From the NCBI RefSeq assembly GCF_947490415.1, contig NZ_CANLGX010000001.1:310001-374000 (forward strand): a stretch of DNA of 64,000 nt. The letters are read 5' to 3'. The stretch's first letter is position 1, and every line of letters begins with the position of its first letter. This stretch comes from an uncultured Eudoraea sp. (lineage in GTDB: Bacteria > Bacteroidota > Bacteroidia > Flavobacteriales > Flavobacteriaceae). This document shows, in pieces, positions 53,170-61,315 of the stretch. Made by a program: the position numbers and the translations under genes. The notes beneath the pieces are model-generated. The model saw nothing but the letters and a program-made list of their open reading frames with translations, searched no databases and was not told the DNA's origin.

Positions 53170-53177
53170 CAAAGTTA
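53170..53177 (-). promoter_or_regulatory. -7 element of the riboswitch transcript
   Basis: On the minus strand TAACTTTG, a TAnnTTTG match, just 14 bases upstream of the GGGGTGC of the TPP riboswitch. This places the transcription start so that the aptamer is at the 5' end of the RNA. No clear -33 TTG. Confidence 0.6.
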
Positions 53178-53271
53178 CGATGGTAGTTCCATTATTCATA
53201 ATAAAACCCCATAATTAAAATTGAACATACTCTGATAAATCCCTTTCTTCATAAAAACAGATCTCCCTAAA

Positions 53272-54813
53272 CTAAGTTGCCTGATGTGTCGGCTTCAAAA
53301 GGTCGTTTACTGTTTTTACGGGATTAAAAGTGAGTAAGGGAACTTCAACAAATATTGAATTCCAAAAGGCCATAGCCCCGTTCCAAAGTCCTGGTAATTC
53401 AAGGGCCTTTAGTTCTTTACCATCTTCTGTTTTTTGTGTGATAAACCCTTGTTTGGTATCTACAAAATTCAAGAGGTTATACTTCTCACCTCTAAAATTT
53501 CTTACTCCACATACAAGATCGACCGGGTTAAAATGTGTTGAATTCTTTAAAATAGCCATTTGGCTTTCATCTGAAGTATCCACCTGGGCAGATTCTACGA
53601 TTTGCAGTGAAATATGATCATGTGCGTCTCTTATCCAAAAAGGGCCGCCACCTGGTTCGCCTTCATTCTTAACCATCCCACAAATGCGGATGGGTCTGTT
53701 AATCTTGTCTTTTAAAATTTCCAATTGCTCTGCGATACTAAAACTTGAAAAACTATCCAAAAACCTAACATTGAGATCATTTTCTAAAAATGTTTTTATT
53801 TCGTGTAATTGTTCGCCATTAATGTCATTTCTATCCAACTGATCTGCATAGGCAAATGCCTTTTGTTGTATTTCCAGCAGCAAACCGGCAAGTACTTTCT
53901 TGCTAGTTGTGAGTGCAGCTGCATGTTTAGTTACTACTACATTATCAATATTTTTAATAAAGATAATATCGGCATTTTGTTCATTTAAGTTCTCAATAAG
54001 CGCTCCATGACCACCAGGTCTAAATAATAATGAGCCGTCATCCTTTTTAAACGGTTCATTTTCAAGAGTTACAGCTAAAGTATCCGTAGCAGGTTTTTGA
54101 TTTGAAAAGGTAACTTCAAATTCCGTTTTTGTAGCTTTCGATACCCTGGGGCCAACGGCTTCAAATTCCTTAGAAAATAAGGATTGGTGTTGTTCTGAAA
54201 TCGTAAAATGTAGTTTTGCCTTATTGTTTACATCAACATACCTTGAAGCTTCTTTTAAATGCTCTTCAAAGGCAGTTACAGTAAATTCCCCATAATTGTG
54301 AAAGGGTAAAAGTCCTTTTGGGTAAAAACCATAATTAAGGTTTTCTTCTAGTAGCATTTCACTTACAAAACGATATCTGATGTCATTTTCTGAACCGGCT
54401 TTATTTTTTATTCGTTTATGAACAATCTCATAAAAAGGAAATTTTTTAACTTGTTCGAAAAAGATTTTTAAATCTGTATCATCTAATCTGTCTACATAGG
54501 TATCTACATCTTCGACACTAGGATCATATTGCTCCAAAAAGTTAAAGAGGGATTTGAACATTCTGGATGCAGCACCCGATGCCGGAACAAATTTGAGTAA
54601 ACTCAAAAGCCTTTTTAGTTCTTCGAACTTATTCACTAACTCTTTCTCCCGGGCTTTACTTAATTTCATAATTCCATCGGAAACTATTGCGGCCTTCTCC
54701 AACCTTACAAATGGTATCCCTTCTTTAAAGGTCTCTATCTGATCCAGAACCTTTTCTTTTGAGATTCCTTTTTCCTGTAGTTGTTGTAAATCCATTGGTG
54801 AAAACTCAATCAT
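53272..54813 (-). CDS. DUF4301 protein, nucleotidyltransferase-like
   Basis: A 513-residue cytoplasmic protein. Its start overlaps the stop of the kinase by 4 bases (ATGA), so the two are coupled. Two stretches recall UDP-sugar pyrophosphorylases: FVPASGAASRMFK (75-87), in the place of the sugar-phosphate/NTP loop, and RPGGHGALIENL with IFIKNIDNVV (about 265-292), where pyrophosphorylases have a glycine-rich loop and an N-x-D. Later parts include GMVKNEGEPGGGPFWI. The family has no assigned function that I know. Its place in a thiamine uptake locus suggests a salvage role, but this is inference. Confidence 0.85.
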   Translation of the reverse strand: MIEFSPMDLQQLQEKGISKEKVLDQIETFKEGIPFVRLEKAAIVSDGIMKLSKAREKELVNKFEELKRLLSLLKFVPASGAASRMFKSLFNFLEQYDPSVEDVDTYVDRLDDTDLKIFFEQVKKFPFYEIVHKRIKNKAGSENDIRYRFVSEMLLEENLNYGFYPKGLLPFHNYGEFTVTAFEEHLKEASRYVDVNNKAKLHFTISEQHQSLFSKEFEAVGPRVSKATKTEFEVTFSNQKPATDTLAVTLENEPFKKDDGSLLFRPGGHGALIENLNEQNADIIFIKNIDNVVVTKHAAALTTSKKVLAGLLLEIQQKAFAYADQLDRNDINGEQLHEIKTFLENDLNVRFLDSFSSFSIAEQLEILKDKINRPIRICGMVKNEGEPGGGPFWIRDAHDHISLQIVESAQVDTSDESQMAILKNSTHFNPVDLVCGVRNFRGEKYNLLNFVDTKQGFITQKTEDGKELKALELPGLWNGAMAFWNSIFVEVPLLTFNPVKTVNDLLKPTHQAT

Positions 54814-55373
54814 TTGCCGAGAAATTTATCGATAGATTTAATAGCCAGCGCAAGCCTTTTTCCATTGTCCCCATTTAAAATAATAAAATTCCTATCATAC
54901 TTTTCCAATGTTTCTTTAAAATAGAGAAACATGCGTTCTCGCTCATTAGGTTTATCCCGAAGATCGTCTTTTTCCCAGGGAATATCTATTGAAGTTAATA
55001 AATAAAGATCGTATCTATTCTGCAAAGCGTATTTTTCCAGAATAGGATCGCAATAACCAAGGTAATATGCTTCAGAATATACTTTGGTCTCTAAAAGATC
55101 TGTATCGCAAATAAGCAGGTCATTTGCCTTTTCCGTCAAATAATTTTCCAAGCGAATTTGGCCTTCTGCAATAGGTAGTAAATCATGTGGTTCACAAGTT
55201 CTTTGTTCTTTATTCCACTTTTCCTGTAAATATTCGCGCGCGTATTCCGGCACCCATTCGGTTTGATAGTGATTAGCAAGTTCCTGAGCAAGGGTAGTTT
55301 TACCTGTTGATTCAGGACCAAACAGAACTACTTTAATAATGTCAGCGGGCTTTTGTTTAAGTTTTTCTTCCAT
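54810..55373 (-). CDS. NadR-like P-loop kinase, possibly thiamine or nucleoside kinase
   Basis: A 187-residue AAA_28-type kinase resembling the ribosylnicotinamide kinase domain of NadR. The Walker A is FGPESTGKTTLAQEL (18-32), followed by WVPEYAREYL, LLICDTDLLETKVYSE and SIDIPWEKDDLRDKPNERERM. It overlaps the PnuC gene by 46 bases and DUF4301 by 4. In NAD salvage, PnuC with such a kinase traps nicotinamide riboside. Here, next to a thiamine-binding protein and a riboswitch-controlled receptor, it may phosphorylate thiamine to hold it in the cell. The NAD route remains the main alternative. Confidence 0.88.
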   Translation of the reverse strand: MEEKLKQKPADIIKVVLFGPESTGKTTLAQELANHYQTEWVPEYAREYLQEKWNKEQRTCEPHDLLPIAEGQIRLENYLTEKANDLLICDTDLLETKVYSEAYYLGYCDPILEKYALQNRYDLYLLTSIDIPWEKDDLRDKPNERERMFLYFKETLEKYDRNFIILNGDNGKRLALAIKSIDKFLGK

Positions 55374-55966
55374 GCCATATAACCGTAAATGGCGATTATG
55401 GTGAATAAAAAATATTGAAGTGATGTAAAAATAAGTCCTTTATACAAATATAAAGGAACTGTAATTACATTACCAATAATCCAATAGGTCCAATTTTCCA
55501 ATTTTTTTTTGGCCATAAGCCACATCCCCACAAAGAAAATAGCTGTTGTAAGCGTGTCAACATAAGCTGTCCAACTATTAAATTTATCAAATAAGGTATA
55601 TACAAGAGAAACAAAAACAACCGCACTAATAAACAGGAATATTGACCATTTTTTCTCTTGGCTGTTCGTTTTTGTAATTGGGATAAAATGGTTGGTATCT
55701 ACTTTTCGTGTCCATATGTACCACCCTATAATACTCATGGAAAAGTAATATGCGTTTATAAGCATGTCACCCAATAACCCGTATACCCAAAGAATATATA
55801 CAAAGATCCCTGTGTTAATTATTCCGGTAGGAAATACAAGGATATTTTCTCTTTTTGCATACCATACACTTAAAAACCCGAAAACAACGCCAATCATTTC
55901 AAGGATGATTAGAAACGTAGGGATATCCTGGTATTGAGCAAAGACCCAATCAAAAATCTGGTTCAT
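55328..55966 (-). CDS. PnuC-family permease, probable thiamine transporter (PnuT-like)
   Basis: A 212-residue inner-membrane facilitator with about seven hydrophobic segments. Family motifs are YYFSMSIIGWYIWTRK (about 73-88) and NWTYWIIGNVITVPLYL (about 157-173) with the substrate-stacking tryptophans. PnuC proteins take up nicotinamide riboside; relatives called PnuT, often under TPP riboswitches, take up thiamine. The locus favours thiamine. The start overlaps the thiamine-binding gene by 17 bases and its end overlaps the kinase. Confidence 0.9.
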   Translation of the reverse strand: MNQIFDWVFAQYQDIPTFLIILEMIGVVFGFLSVWYAKRENILVFPTGIINTGIFVYILWVYGLLGDMLINAYYFSMSIIGWYIWTRKVDTNHFIPITKTNSQEKKWSIFLFISAVVFVSLVYTLFDKFNSWTAYVDTLTTAIFFVGMWLMAKKKLENWTYWIIGNVITVPLYLYKGLIFTSLQYFLFTIIAIYGYMAWKKNLNKSPLTLLK

Positions 55967-56210
55967 AATTGCTTCGGTCCGTTTTTACGATTTTGATATA
56001 CATTAAACCATTTTCCATTAATTCCAAAGCAAGTTTAATTTCTCTATTAAGTAGTTTCATTATATCATCATAATCTCCATAAATCTGTGTACTTAAAGGA
56101 TTTTCCAGGACGGTAAAACCGGAGGCCCGGATTTTTTTGATAAAACCTATAATCAGCTCTTCATAATTATCCTGTAGCGGGCTTAAGGTCAGTTCAACAG
56201 ATATATTCAT
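55950..56210 (-). CDS. thiamine-binding protein, YkoF/MTH1187 family
   Basis: An 86-residue small cytoplasmic protein of the thiamine-binding (formerly DUF77) family: MNISVELTLSPLQDNYEELI with GFTVLENPLSTQIYGDYDDI is characteristic. YkoF of Bacillus binds thiamine with two such domains; this one is a single-domain form, probably a dimer or tetramer. It overlaps the PnuC gene by 17 bases. It probably keeps or passes on thiamine after entry. Confidence 0.88.
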   Translation of the reverse strand: MNISVELTLSPLQDNYEELIIGFIKKIRASGFTVLENPLSTQIYGDYDDIMKLLNREIKLALELMENGLMYIKIVKTDRSNYEPDF

Positions 56211-56243
56211 AATTTGTAAATTAAAATCCGGCCATTCTGGAGA

Positions 56244-56882
56244 TTACGCTTCTTTTTTAATCGCATATACACAGGTAAATTCTTCAAATTCCAGAAAAGT
56301 AATATTATAGGCAGATGTACGCCCATCATAGCTGATAATACCCCTAGTAGTAGTATCGGTGTTTTTAAAATCATGAATATAAATATGATCCATAAAACTT
56401 AAGCCGTGAGTGGCATATATCTTATAAAGAGACTCTTTGGCGCCCCAAATAATAGTGAGTTTCTTAACGAGTTCCTTTGCCTTTTTAATATCGGCATATG
56501 CCTCCATAGGTGTAAACTTATGCCCAATAAGGGTTATTTTATCCCTTTGTTTCTCGATATCAATCCCAACCTCATCTTTCTGACTTACAATTATCCCTGT
56601 AAAATGATACGAATGCGTAATGGAGATATGATTTCCATCTTTCAGATGTGGCTTTCCGGCCTCGTCATAAAAAAGATCACTATCTACATAACCCGCCAGC
56701 CCCATTAAGTGACGGATACTTAAAAATCCTCTCCTATGGAGTTCAGACTTCATACCATTCATTCTAAGCTGGCATTTATTGGTAAGGTCAATATTTAAGG
56801 ATAGTTCCTTTTCAGATTCCGTAATCTTCCAAATGTATACCTTAGTATATGGGTTTACTGTTATAGTTTTGTAAAGAGGCAT
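56244..56882 (-). CDS. 4'-phosphopantetheinyl transferase superfamily protein
   Basis: About 212 residues. The start is set at MPLYKTITVN because an earlier ATG (56996) would overlap the divergent ahcY start and its promoter. The enzyme moves phosphopantetheine from CoA to a carrier protein. Motifs are ISITHSYHFTGIIVS, VGIDIEKQRDKI (metal-binding Asp and Glu) and TIIWGAKESLYKIYA (W-x-x-K-E-S-x-x-K). It is 33 bases upstream of the thiamine-binding gene, so it may be cotranscribed with the locus, although function does not require it. Confidence 0.9.
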   Translation of the reverse strand: MPLYKTITVNPYTKVYIWKITESEKELSLNIDLTNKCQLRMNGMKSELHRRGFLSIRHLMGLAGYVDSDLFYDEAGKPHLKDGNHISITHSYHFTGIIVSQKDEVGIDIEKQRDKITLIGHKFTPMEAYADIKKAKELVKKLTIIWGAKESLYKIYATHGLSFMDHIYIHDFKNTDTTTRGIISYDGRTSAYNITFLEFEEFTCVYAIKKEA

Positions 56883-56902
56883 ACAATATTTTAAATTATC
56901 AT

Positions 56903-56910
56903 TACCTTTG
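56903..56910 (+). promoter_or_regulatory. -7 element of ahcY
   Basis: TACCTTTG, a TAnnTTTG match, 55 bases upstream of the ahcY start. The -33 position is not clear. Confidence 0.5.
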
Positions 56911-56965
56911 CCTTTTGAAATTATAAAAGGTCTTTTGTAGGACGAATGTAAAAAATAAAAAAGAT

Positions 56966-58282
56966 ATGCGAACCAATACAGTACCATACGTTCCATTTAA
57001 AGTCAAGGACATTACCTTGGCAGAGTGGGGAAGAAAAGAAATAGAATTGGCTGAAGCAGAGATGCCCGGGTTAATGGCCTTACGTGAAGAGTACAAAAAA
57101 GAACAACCGCTTAAGGGTGCCCGTATTGCGGGTTGTCTTCATATGACCATTCAAACAGCTGTTCTTATAGAAACCCTGACTGCTCTTGGTGCTGAAGTTA
57201 CTTGGAGTTCATGCAATATTTTCTCCACACAGGATCATGCCGCTGCCGCCATAGCCGCTACCGGTATACCTGTTTATGCCTGGAAGGGAATGAATGAAGA
57301 GGAATTTGACTGGTGTATAGAACAGACACTGTTTTTTGGTGAAGAACGCAAGCCCCTTAATATGATTCTGGATGATGGGGGCGATCTTACCAATATGGTA
57401 CTGGATCAATTTCCGGAATTAACCTCGGGAATTAAGGGTCTTTCGGAAGAAACAACCACTGGAGTCCACCGCCTATATGAGCGATTCAAAAATGGAATAT
57501 TGCCTATACCGGCTATAAATGTTAATGATTCTGTTACCAAATCCAAATTTGATAACAAATATGGCTGCAAGGAAAGTGCTGTAGATGCAATTCGCCGGGC
57601 CACAGATACCATGCTAGCTGGAAAACGAGTTGTTGTTGCAGGTTATGGAGATGTTGGAAAAGGTACTGCAGCTTCCTTCAGAGGGGCAGGAGCCATTGTA
57701 ACGGTAACAGAAATAGACCCCATCTGCGCTCTGCAAGCCTCTATGGACGGGTATGAGGTAAAAAGACTAGAAACAGTAGTAAGTAATGCCGACATTGTAA
57801 TAACGGCTACTGGAAATAAGGATATCCTTAAAGCAGAGCATTTCAGAGCTATGCGTGATAAAGCCATCGTGTGCAATATTGGCCATTTTGACAACGAAAT
57901 AGATATGGCCTGGTTAAATGATAATTATGGCAATACCAAGGATGTGATTAAACCACAGGTAGATAAATATACTATTGATGGAAAGGACATTATAGTACTT
58001 GCAGAAGGACGTTTGGTTAATTTAGGATGTGCCACCGGTCATCCAAGTTTTGTTATGAGTAATTCATTTACTAACCAAACACTTGCACAAATAGAACTTT
58101 GGAAACATAGTGATAAATATGAAAATAAGGTATATATGCTTCCTAAGCATTTGGATGAAAAAGTTGCCAAACTGCATTTAGCACGTTTAGGTGCTGAACT
58201 TACTGAATTGCGGAAAGATCAGGCTTCTTATATTGGGGTTGAAGTTAAAGGTCCTTATAAGCCAGACTATTACAGGTATTAG
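56966..58282 (+). CDS. ahcY: adenosylhomocysteinase
   Basis: A 438-residue NAD-containing enzyme splitting S-adenosylhomocysteine to adenosine and homocysteine, standard length. Seen are [36 protein letters not shown], the NAD loop [19 protein letters not shown] (glycines GxGxxGKG), and the C-terminal lysine/tyrosine ending KPDYYRY. It is alone on the plus strand and ends with a strong bidirectional terminator. Confidence 0.97.
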   Translation: MRTNTVPYVPFKVKDITLAEWGRKEIELAEAEMPGLMALREEYKKEQPLKGARIAGCLHMTIQTAVLIETLTALGAEVTWSSCNIFSTQDHAAAAIAATGIPVYAWKGMNEEEFDWCIEQTLFFGEERKPLNMILDDGGDLTNMVLDQFPELTSGIKGLSEETTTGVHRLYERFKNGILPIPAINVNDSVTKSKFDNKYGCKESAVDAIRRATDTMLAGKRVVVAGYGDVGKGTAASFRGAGAIVTVTEIDPICALQASMDGYEVKRLETVVSNADIVITATGNKDILKAEHFRAMRDKAIVCNIGHFDNEIDMAWLNDNYGNTKDVIKPQVDKYTIDGKDIIVLAEGRLVNLGCATGHPSFVMSNSFTNQTLAQIELWKHSDKYENKVYMLPKHLDEKVAKLHLARLGAELTELRKDQASYIGVEVKGPYKPDYYRY

Positions 58283-58308
58283 AGATCAAAATCTTATTGA
58301 TAAACACA

Positions 58309-58340
58309 AAAAACCCATTATGTTTACATAATGGGTTTTT
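58309..58340. terminator. bidirectional terminator between ahcY and rpmA
   Basis: A perfect stem AAAACCCATTATG / CATAATGGGTTTT with a 4-base loop, flanked by A and T runs, between two convergent genes. Confidence 0.88.
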
Positions 58341-58363
58341 ATTTTGAGTTATTCAATTGAGTA

Positions 58364-58624
58364 TTAAGCCTCAAAAGGCTCTATAGAAACATAAGATTTT
58401 CCGCCTGCTTTCTTTTGAAACTTTACAAGTCCGTCTACTTTTGCATGCAAGGTATGATCTTTACCGGCGTAAACATTATTACCAGGATTGTGCCTGGTAC
58501 CACGTTGTCTTACAATAATATTTCCTGCAATAGCAGCCTGTCCTCCAAAAATCTTAACCCCTAAGCGTTTCGATTCTGATTCTCTACCGTTTTTGGAACT
58601 ACCTACACCTTTTTTATGTGCCAT
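58364..58624 (-). CDS. rpmA: 50S ribosomal protein L27
   Basis: An 86-residue L27: [20 protein letters not shown] at the N-terminus, then [20 protein letters not shown]. The N-terminal tail reaches the peptidyl transferase centre. No cleavable extension of the Firmicutes type is present. It follows rplU on the same strand by 45 bases. Confidence 0.97.
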   Translation of the reverse strand: MAHKKGVGSSKNGRESESKRLGVKIFGGQAAIAGNIIVRQRGTRHNPGNNVYAGKDHTLHAKVDGLVKFQKKAGGKSYVSIEPFEA

Positions 58625-58669
58625 GATATTATTTTTTATACCAAGCCTGGGCCGGTATCAGTTATTAAC

Positions 58670-59233
58670 TTATTTATTTAATGCCTCAATAAGATCGGCC
58701 TTTTTCATAGAAGAAATCCCGGAGATTCCTTTGGCTTTGGCCATTTCCTTTAATTCCGCTACTGTTTTTTTGCTTAAATCAAGAGCTTCTTTAGGAGCTT
58801 CCTTCGCTTTTTCAACTTTAGCCTTAGGAGCTTCAGTTTTTGGAGCCGCTTTCTTTACCGGCGCAGCTTTTACAGGAGCTTCTTTTTTAGGTTCGGCCTT
58901 AGCCACAGTTTTCTTAGCACCTTTGGCTACAATACTTTCGATAACCAATTCGGTTAAATACTGGCGATGGCCATTCTTCTTTCGAAATCCTTTACGTCTT
59001 TTCTTTTTAAAGACAATTACCTTGTCTCCCTTTAAGTGTTTAACGACTTTAGCCTCTACAGCGGCTCCGTCTATAGCTGGGGCGCCAATTGTAATGTTAT
59101 TACCATCTTCCAGCAAAAGGACGTTGTGAAAAGAAACTTTATTTCCTTCGTCTTCCTGCAAACGGTGAACATATACCTTTTGGTCTTTCGCAACTTTAAA
59201 TTGCTGCCCTGCTATTTCTACAATTGCATACAT
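58670..59233 (-). CDS. rplU: 50S ribosomal protein L21 with long C-terminal extension
   Basis: A 187-residue L21; the bacterial core is only about 103. The core has MYAIVEIAGQQFKVAKDQKV and KKKRRKGFRKKNGHRQYL. From about residue 108 there is a lysine-, alanine- and proline-rich linker (TVAKAEPKKEAPVKAAPV and so on). The last 37 residues form a small helical module, LSKKTVAELKEMAKAKGISG and MKKADLIEALNK, like a SAP/HeH or Rho N-terminal domain that binds nucleic acid. It may help ribosome assembly or bind RNA. It heads rplU-rpmA, with a strong promoter. Confidence 0.95.
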   Translation of the reverse strand: MYAIVEIAGQQFKVAKDQKVYVHRLQEDEGNKVSFHNVLLLEDGNNITIGAPAIDGAAVEAKVVKHLKGDKVIVFKKKRRKGFRKKNGHRQYLTELVIESIVAKGAKKTVAKAEPKKEAPVKAAPVKKAAPKTEAPKAKVEKAKEAPKEALDLSKKTVAELKEMAKAKGISGISSMKKADLIEALNK

Positions 59234-59314
59234 AGCGTAAAATTAAATATTTTTATTTTCCTTTAAATGAGCTTTTTAGCATATTAAACACCAAAGGAGC
59301 TCTAAAGGCGGGTG

Positions 59315-59344
59315 CAAATATACTGCTAAATTGGGAAATCACAA
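59315..59344 (-). promoter_or_regulatory. promoter of rplU-rpmA
   Basis: On the minus strand a TTG (59344-59342) and TATATTTG (59322-59315) are separated by 19 bases, an excellent match to the Bacteroidota TTTG/TAnnTTTG promoter. It lies 82 bases upstream of rplU. Confidence 0.75.
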
Positions 59345-59359
59345 GAGTTTTTTTTTATT

Positions 59360-59815
59360 CTAATCAGATTTTTTCCTGAGGTTCTTCGGAGTTTTAAACA
59401 ACTGCATAAATGTAAGTGTCAGTACCACGGTAGTGGCAAATCCCATAATCGCCACTGTAAAGAATACGATTCCCTCAAAATTTTTGAAATTATTAAACCA
59501 ACTGGTTGAAAGTTCTTTTAAAAAGTCTGTATTGATCTCGGTAGCGTAGAAAGCAAAAAAGAAGGTAAAAATTAGCGTTGCCACAACTCCGGTTACCATT
59601 CCTGCCTTAAATCCAACTCCATAGTTGAAGTCGTGCTTTTCTTGAAGCCTAAAATATTTTATCGCCTCATATATTCCGAAACCTGTAATTACTCCATTAA
59701 AAAGACTAAAAAATACATTGGTATGCAATCCAAAAAGCGACAAAACCAAAAAATACGCGATAAGACTTCCGCTTGTTGCAATACCAAAGCGTATTGGAAG
59801 GGCAATTCGTTTCAT
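59360..59815 (-). CDS. DUF4199 membrane protein
   Basis: A 151-residue protein with four hydrophobic segments at about 10-30, 33-48, 67-92 and 115-137, typical of DUF4199. The function is unknown. It starts 170 bases from the divergent M16 peptidase gene. It lies just upstream of the rplU promoter region on the same strand. Confidence 0.85.
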   Translation of the reverse strand: MKRIALPIRFGIATSGSLIAYFLVLSLFGLHTNVFFSLFNGVITGFGIYEAIKYFRLQEKHDFNYGVGFKAGMVTGVVATLIFTFFFAFYATEINTDFLKELSTSWFNNFKNFEGIVFFTVAIMGFATTVVLTLTFMQLFKTPKNLRKKSD

Positions 59816-59942
59816 CTTTCTAATTTTTGCTGGTGTCGTTGAAAATAATGAATATTACGCAATTATCATATAAATTCTTGTTAAAGAAGAAGAGTTTTCT
59901 TTCTCATAAACCCAAAAAAATTATATTAGTAGCTCTTTAAAA

Positions 59943-59958
59943 ACTTGTAAAAACAAGT
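59943..59958. promoter_or_regulatory. short inverted repeat upstream of the M16 operon
   Basis: ACTTGT-AAAA-ACAAGT, a perfect 6-bp stem with a 4-base loop, about 28 bases upstream of the first M16 gene. It could be an operator or leader hairpin; it is too short to be sure. Confidence 0.3.
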
Positions 59959-59985
59959 ATAAACCAATCTGTTTAATTAAAATTT

Positions 59986-61311
59986 ATGAAAAGAAAATTA
60001 TACACAGCTCTGTTATCACTCCTGGCTTTTGTGGTAGCGAGCGGGCAAGAAGTAATCTATGAAGAATATGACCTGGAAAACGGGCTGCATGTTATTCTTC
60101 ATCAGGATAATACGGCTCCGGTGGTAACCACATCTGTGATGTACCATGTTGGAGGCAAGGACCGAACTGAAGGTCGCACTGGATTTGCCCATCTCTTTGA
60201 ACATCTGCTAACGACCGAAGGAACAAAAAATATGAAACGGGGTGATGGATTTAAGATTGTTCGTGCCAATGGAGGCCAGAATAATGCCAATACTTCTCAG
60301 GACAGAACCTATTACTATGAAGTGTTTCCATCAAATAGTTTAAAATTGGGATTGTGGATGGAATCAGAACGCATGCTACATCCTATTATAGATCAAATAG
60401 GTTTAGATACTCAACAAGAAGTGGTAAAAGAGGAGAAGAGGCTGAGCGTTGACAATTCACCATATGGACAATTACTTTCTGTCTTAGGAAAAAGCCTTTT
60501 TAAGGTTCATCCTTATAAGGATCCAAATATTGGGTATATGGAAGATCTGGATGCGGCCACAATTGAAGATGTGAAAGCATATCATAAAAAGTACTATGCC
60601 CCTAATAATGCCGTGCTAGTGATAGCTGGAGATATTGATATAACTCAAACAAAGAAGCTGATTAGAGATTATTTTTCGGATATCCCGAAAGGTGAAACAA
60701 TAGTGAGGAATTATCCCAAAGAAGAACCTATTGTTGAAGAAGTGCAAACCCAGGCTTATGACCCTAATATCCAAATACCGGCATCACTTATTGCTTATCG
60801 CACTCCGGGATTTACTCAAAGGGATGCTTATGTTCTGGACATGATCTCAACCTACCTCAGCGATGGTAAAAGTTCCAAATTGTACAAAAAAATGGTTGAC
60901 GAGCAGAAACAAGCTTTACAGGTAGGTGCTCTTAAAATTCCTCAGGAGGATTACGGGATGTACTTAGTTTATGCACTTCCTGTTGGGGAAACTAGTCTCA
61001 AAGTATTGGTCACCGAAATGGAAGAAGAAATTGCTAAGGTTCGTGAAGAAATTATTTCTGAAAATGACTTTCAAAAACTGCAAAATAAATTCGAAAATAA
61101 TTTTGTGAACTCTAATTCGAGTGTACAAGGTATCGCAAATTCTTTGGCGCGAAATTATATGTTGTATGGAGATACTGCATTAATAAACAAAGAAATTGAC
61201 ATTTACCGTTCAATTACACGGGAAGAAATCCAGGAAGTCGCTGAAAAATACCTAAAGACTAATCAAAGGGTAATCATCGATTACCTACCAGAAGAAAAAA
61301 TTGACAATTAA
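59986..61311 (+). CDS. M16 zinc peptidase, catalytic subunit
   Basis: A 441-residue secreted M16 family protein with a signal peptide (LLSLLAFVVASG). The zinc motif HxxEH is HLFEH (69-73) in GFAHLFEHLLTTEGT, with a downstream Glu ligand in QQEVVKEEKRLSVDNSPYG. It is a one-gene form of about half the size of insulysin, as in the mitochondrial processing peptidase beta subunit. The next gene, starting 4 bases downstream, encodes a second M16 protein without the zinc site. They probably form a heterodimer. Confidence 0.93.
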   Translation: MKRKLYTALLSLLAFVVASGQEVIYEEYDLENGLHVILHQDNTAPVVTTSVMYHVGGKDRTEGRTGFAHLFEHLLTTEGTKNMKRGDGFKIVRANGGQNNANTSQDRTYYYEVFPSNSLKLGLWMESERMLHPIIDQIGLDTQQEVVKEEKRLSVDNSPYGQLLSVLGKSLFKVHPYKDPNIGYMEDLDAATIEDVKAYHKKYYAPNNAVLVIAGDIDITQTKKLIRDYFSDIPKGETIVRNYPKEEPIVEEVQTQAYDPNIQIPASLIAYRTPGFTQRDAYVLDMISTYLSDGKSSKLYKKMVDEQKQALQVGALKIPQEDYGMYLVYALPVGETSLKVLVTEMEEEIAKVREEIISENDFQKLQNKFENNFVNSNSSVQGIANSLARNYMLYGDTALINKEIDIYRSITREEIQEVAEKYLKTNQRVIIDYLPEEKIDN

Positions 61312-61315
61312 GAAA

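Noticed and set aside
54810-55966. PnuC plus kinase as a plain NAD salvage pair
   Set aside because: Not excluded, but the overlapping thiamine-binding gene and the TPP riboswitch nearby make thiamine the better reading.
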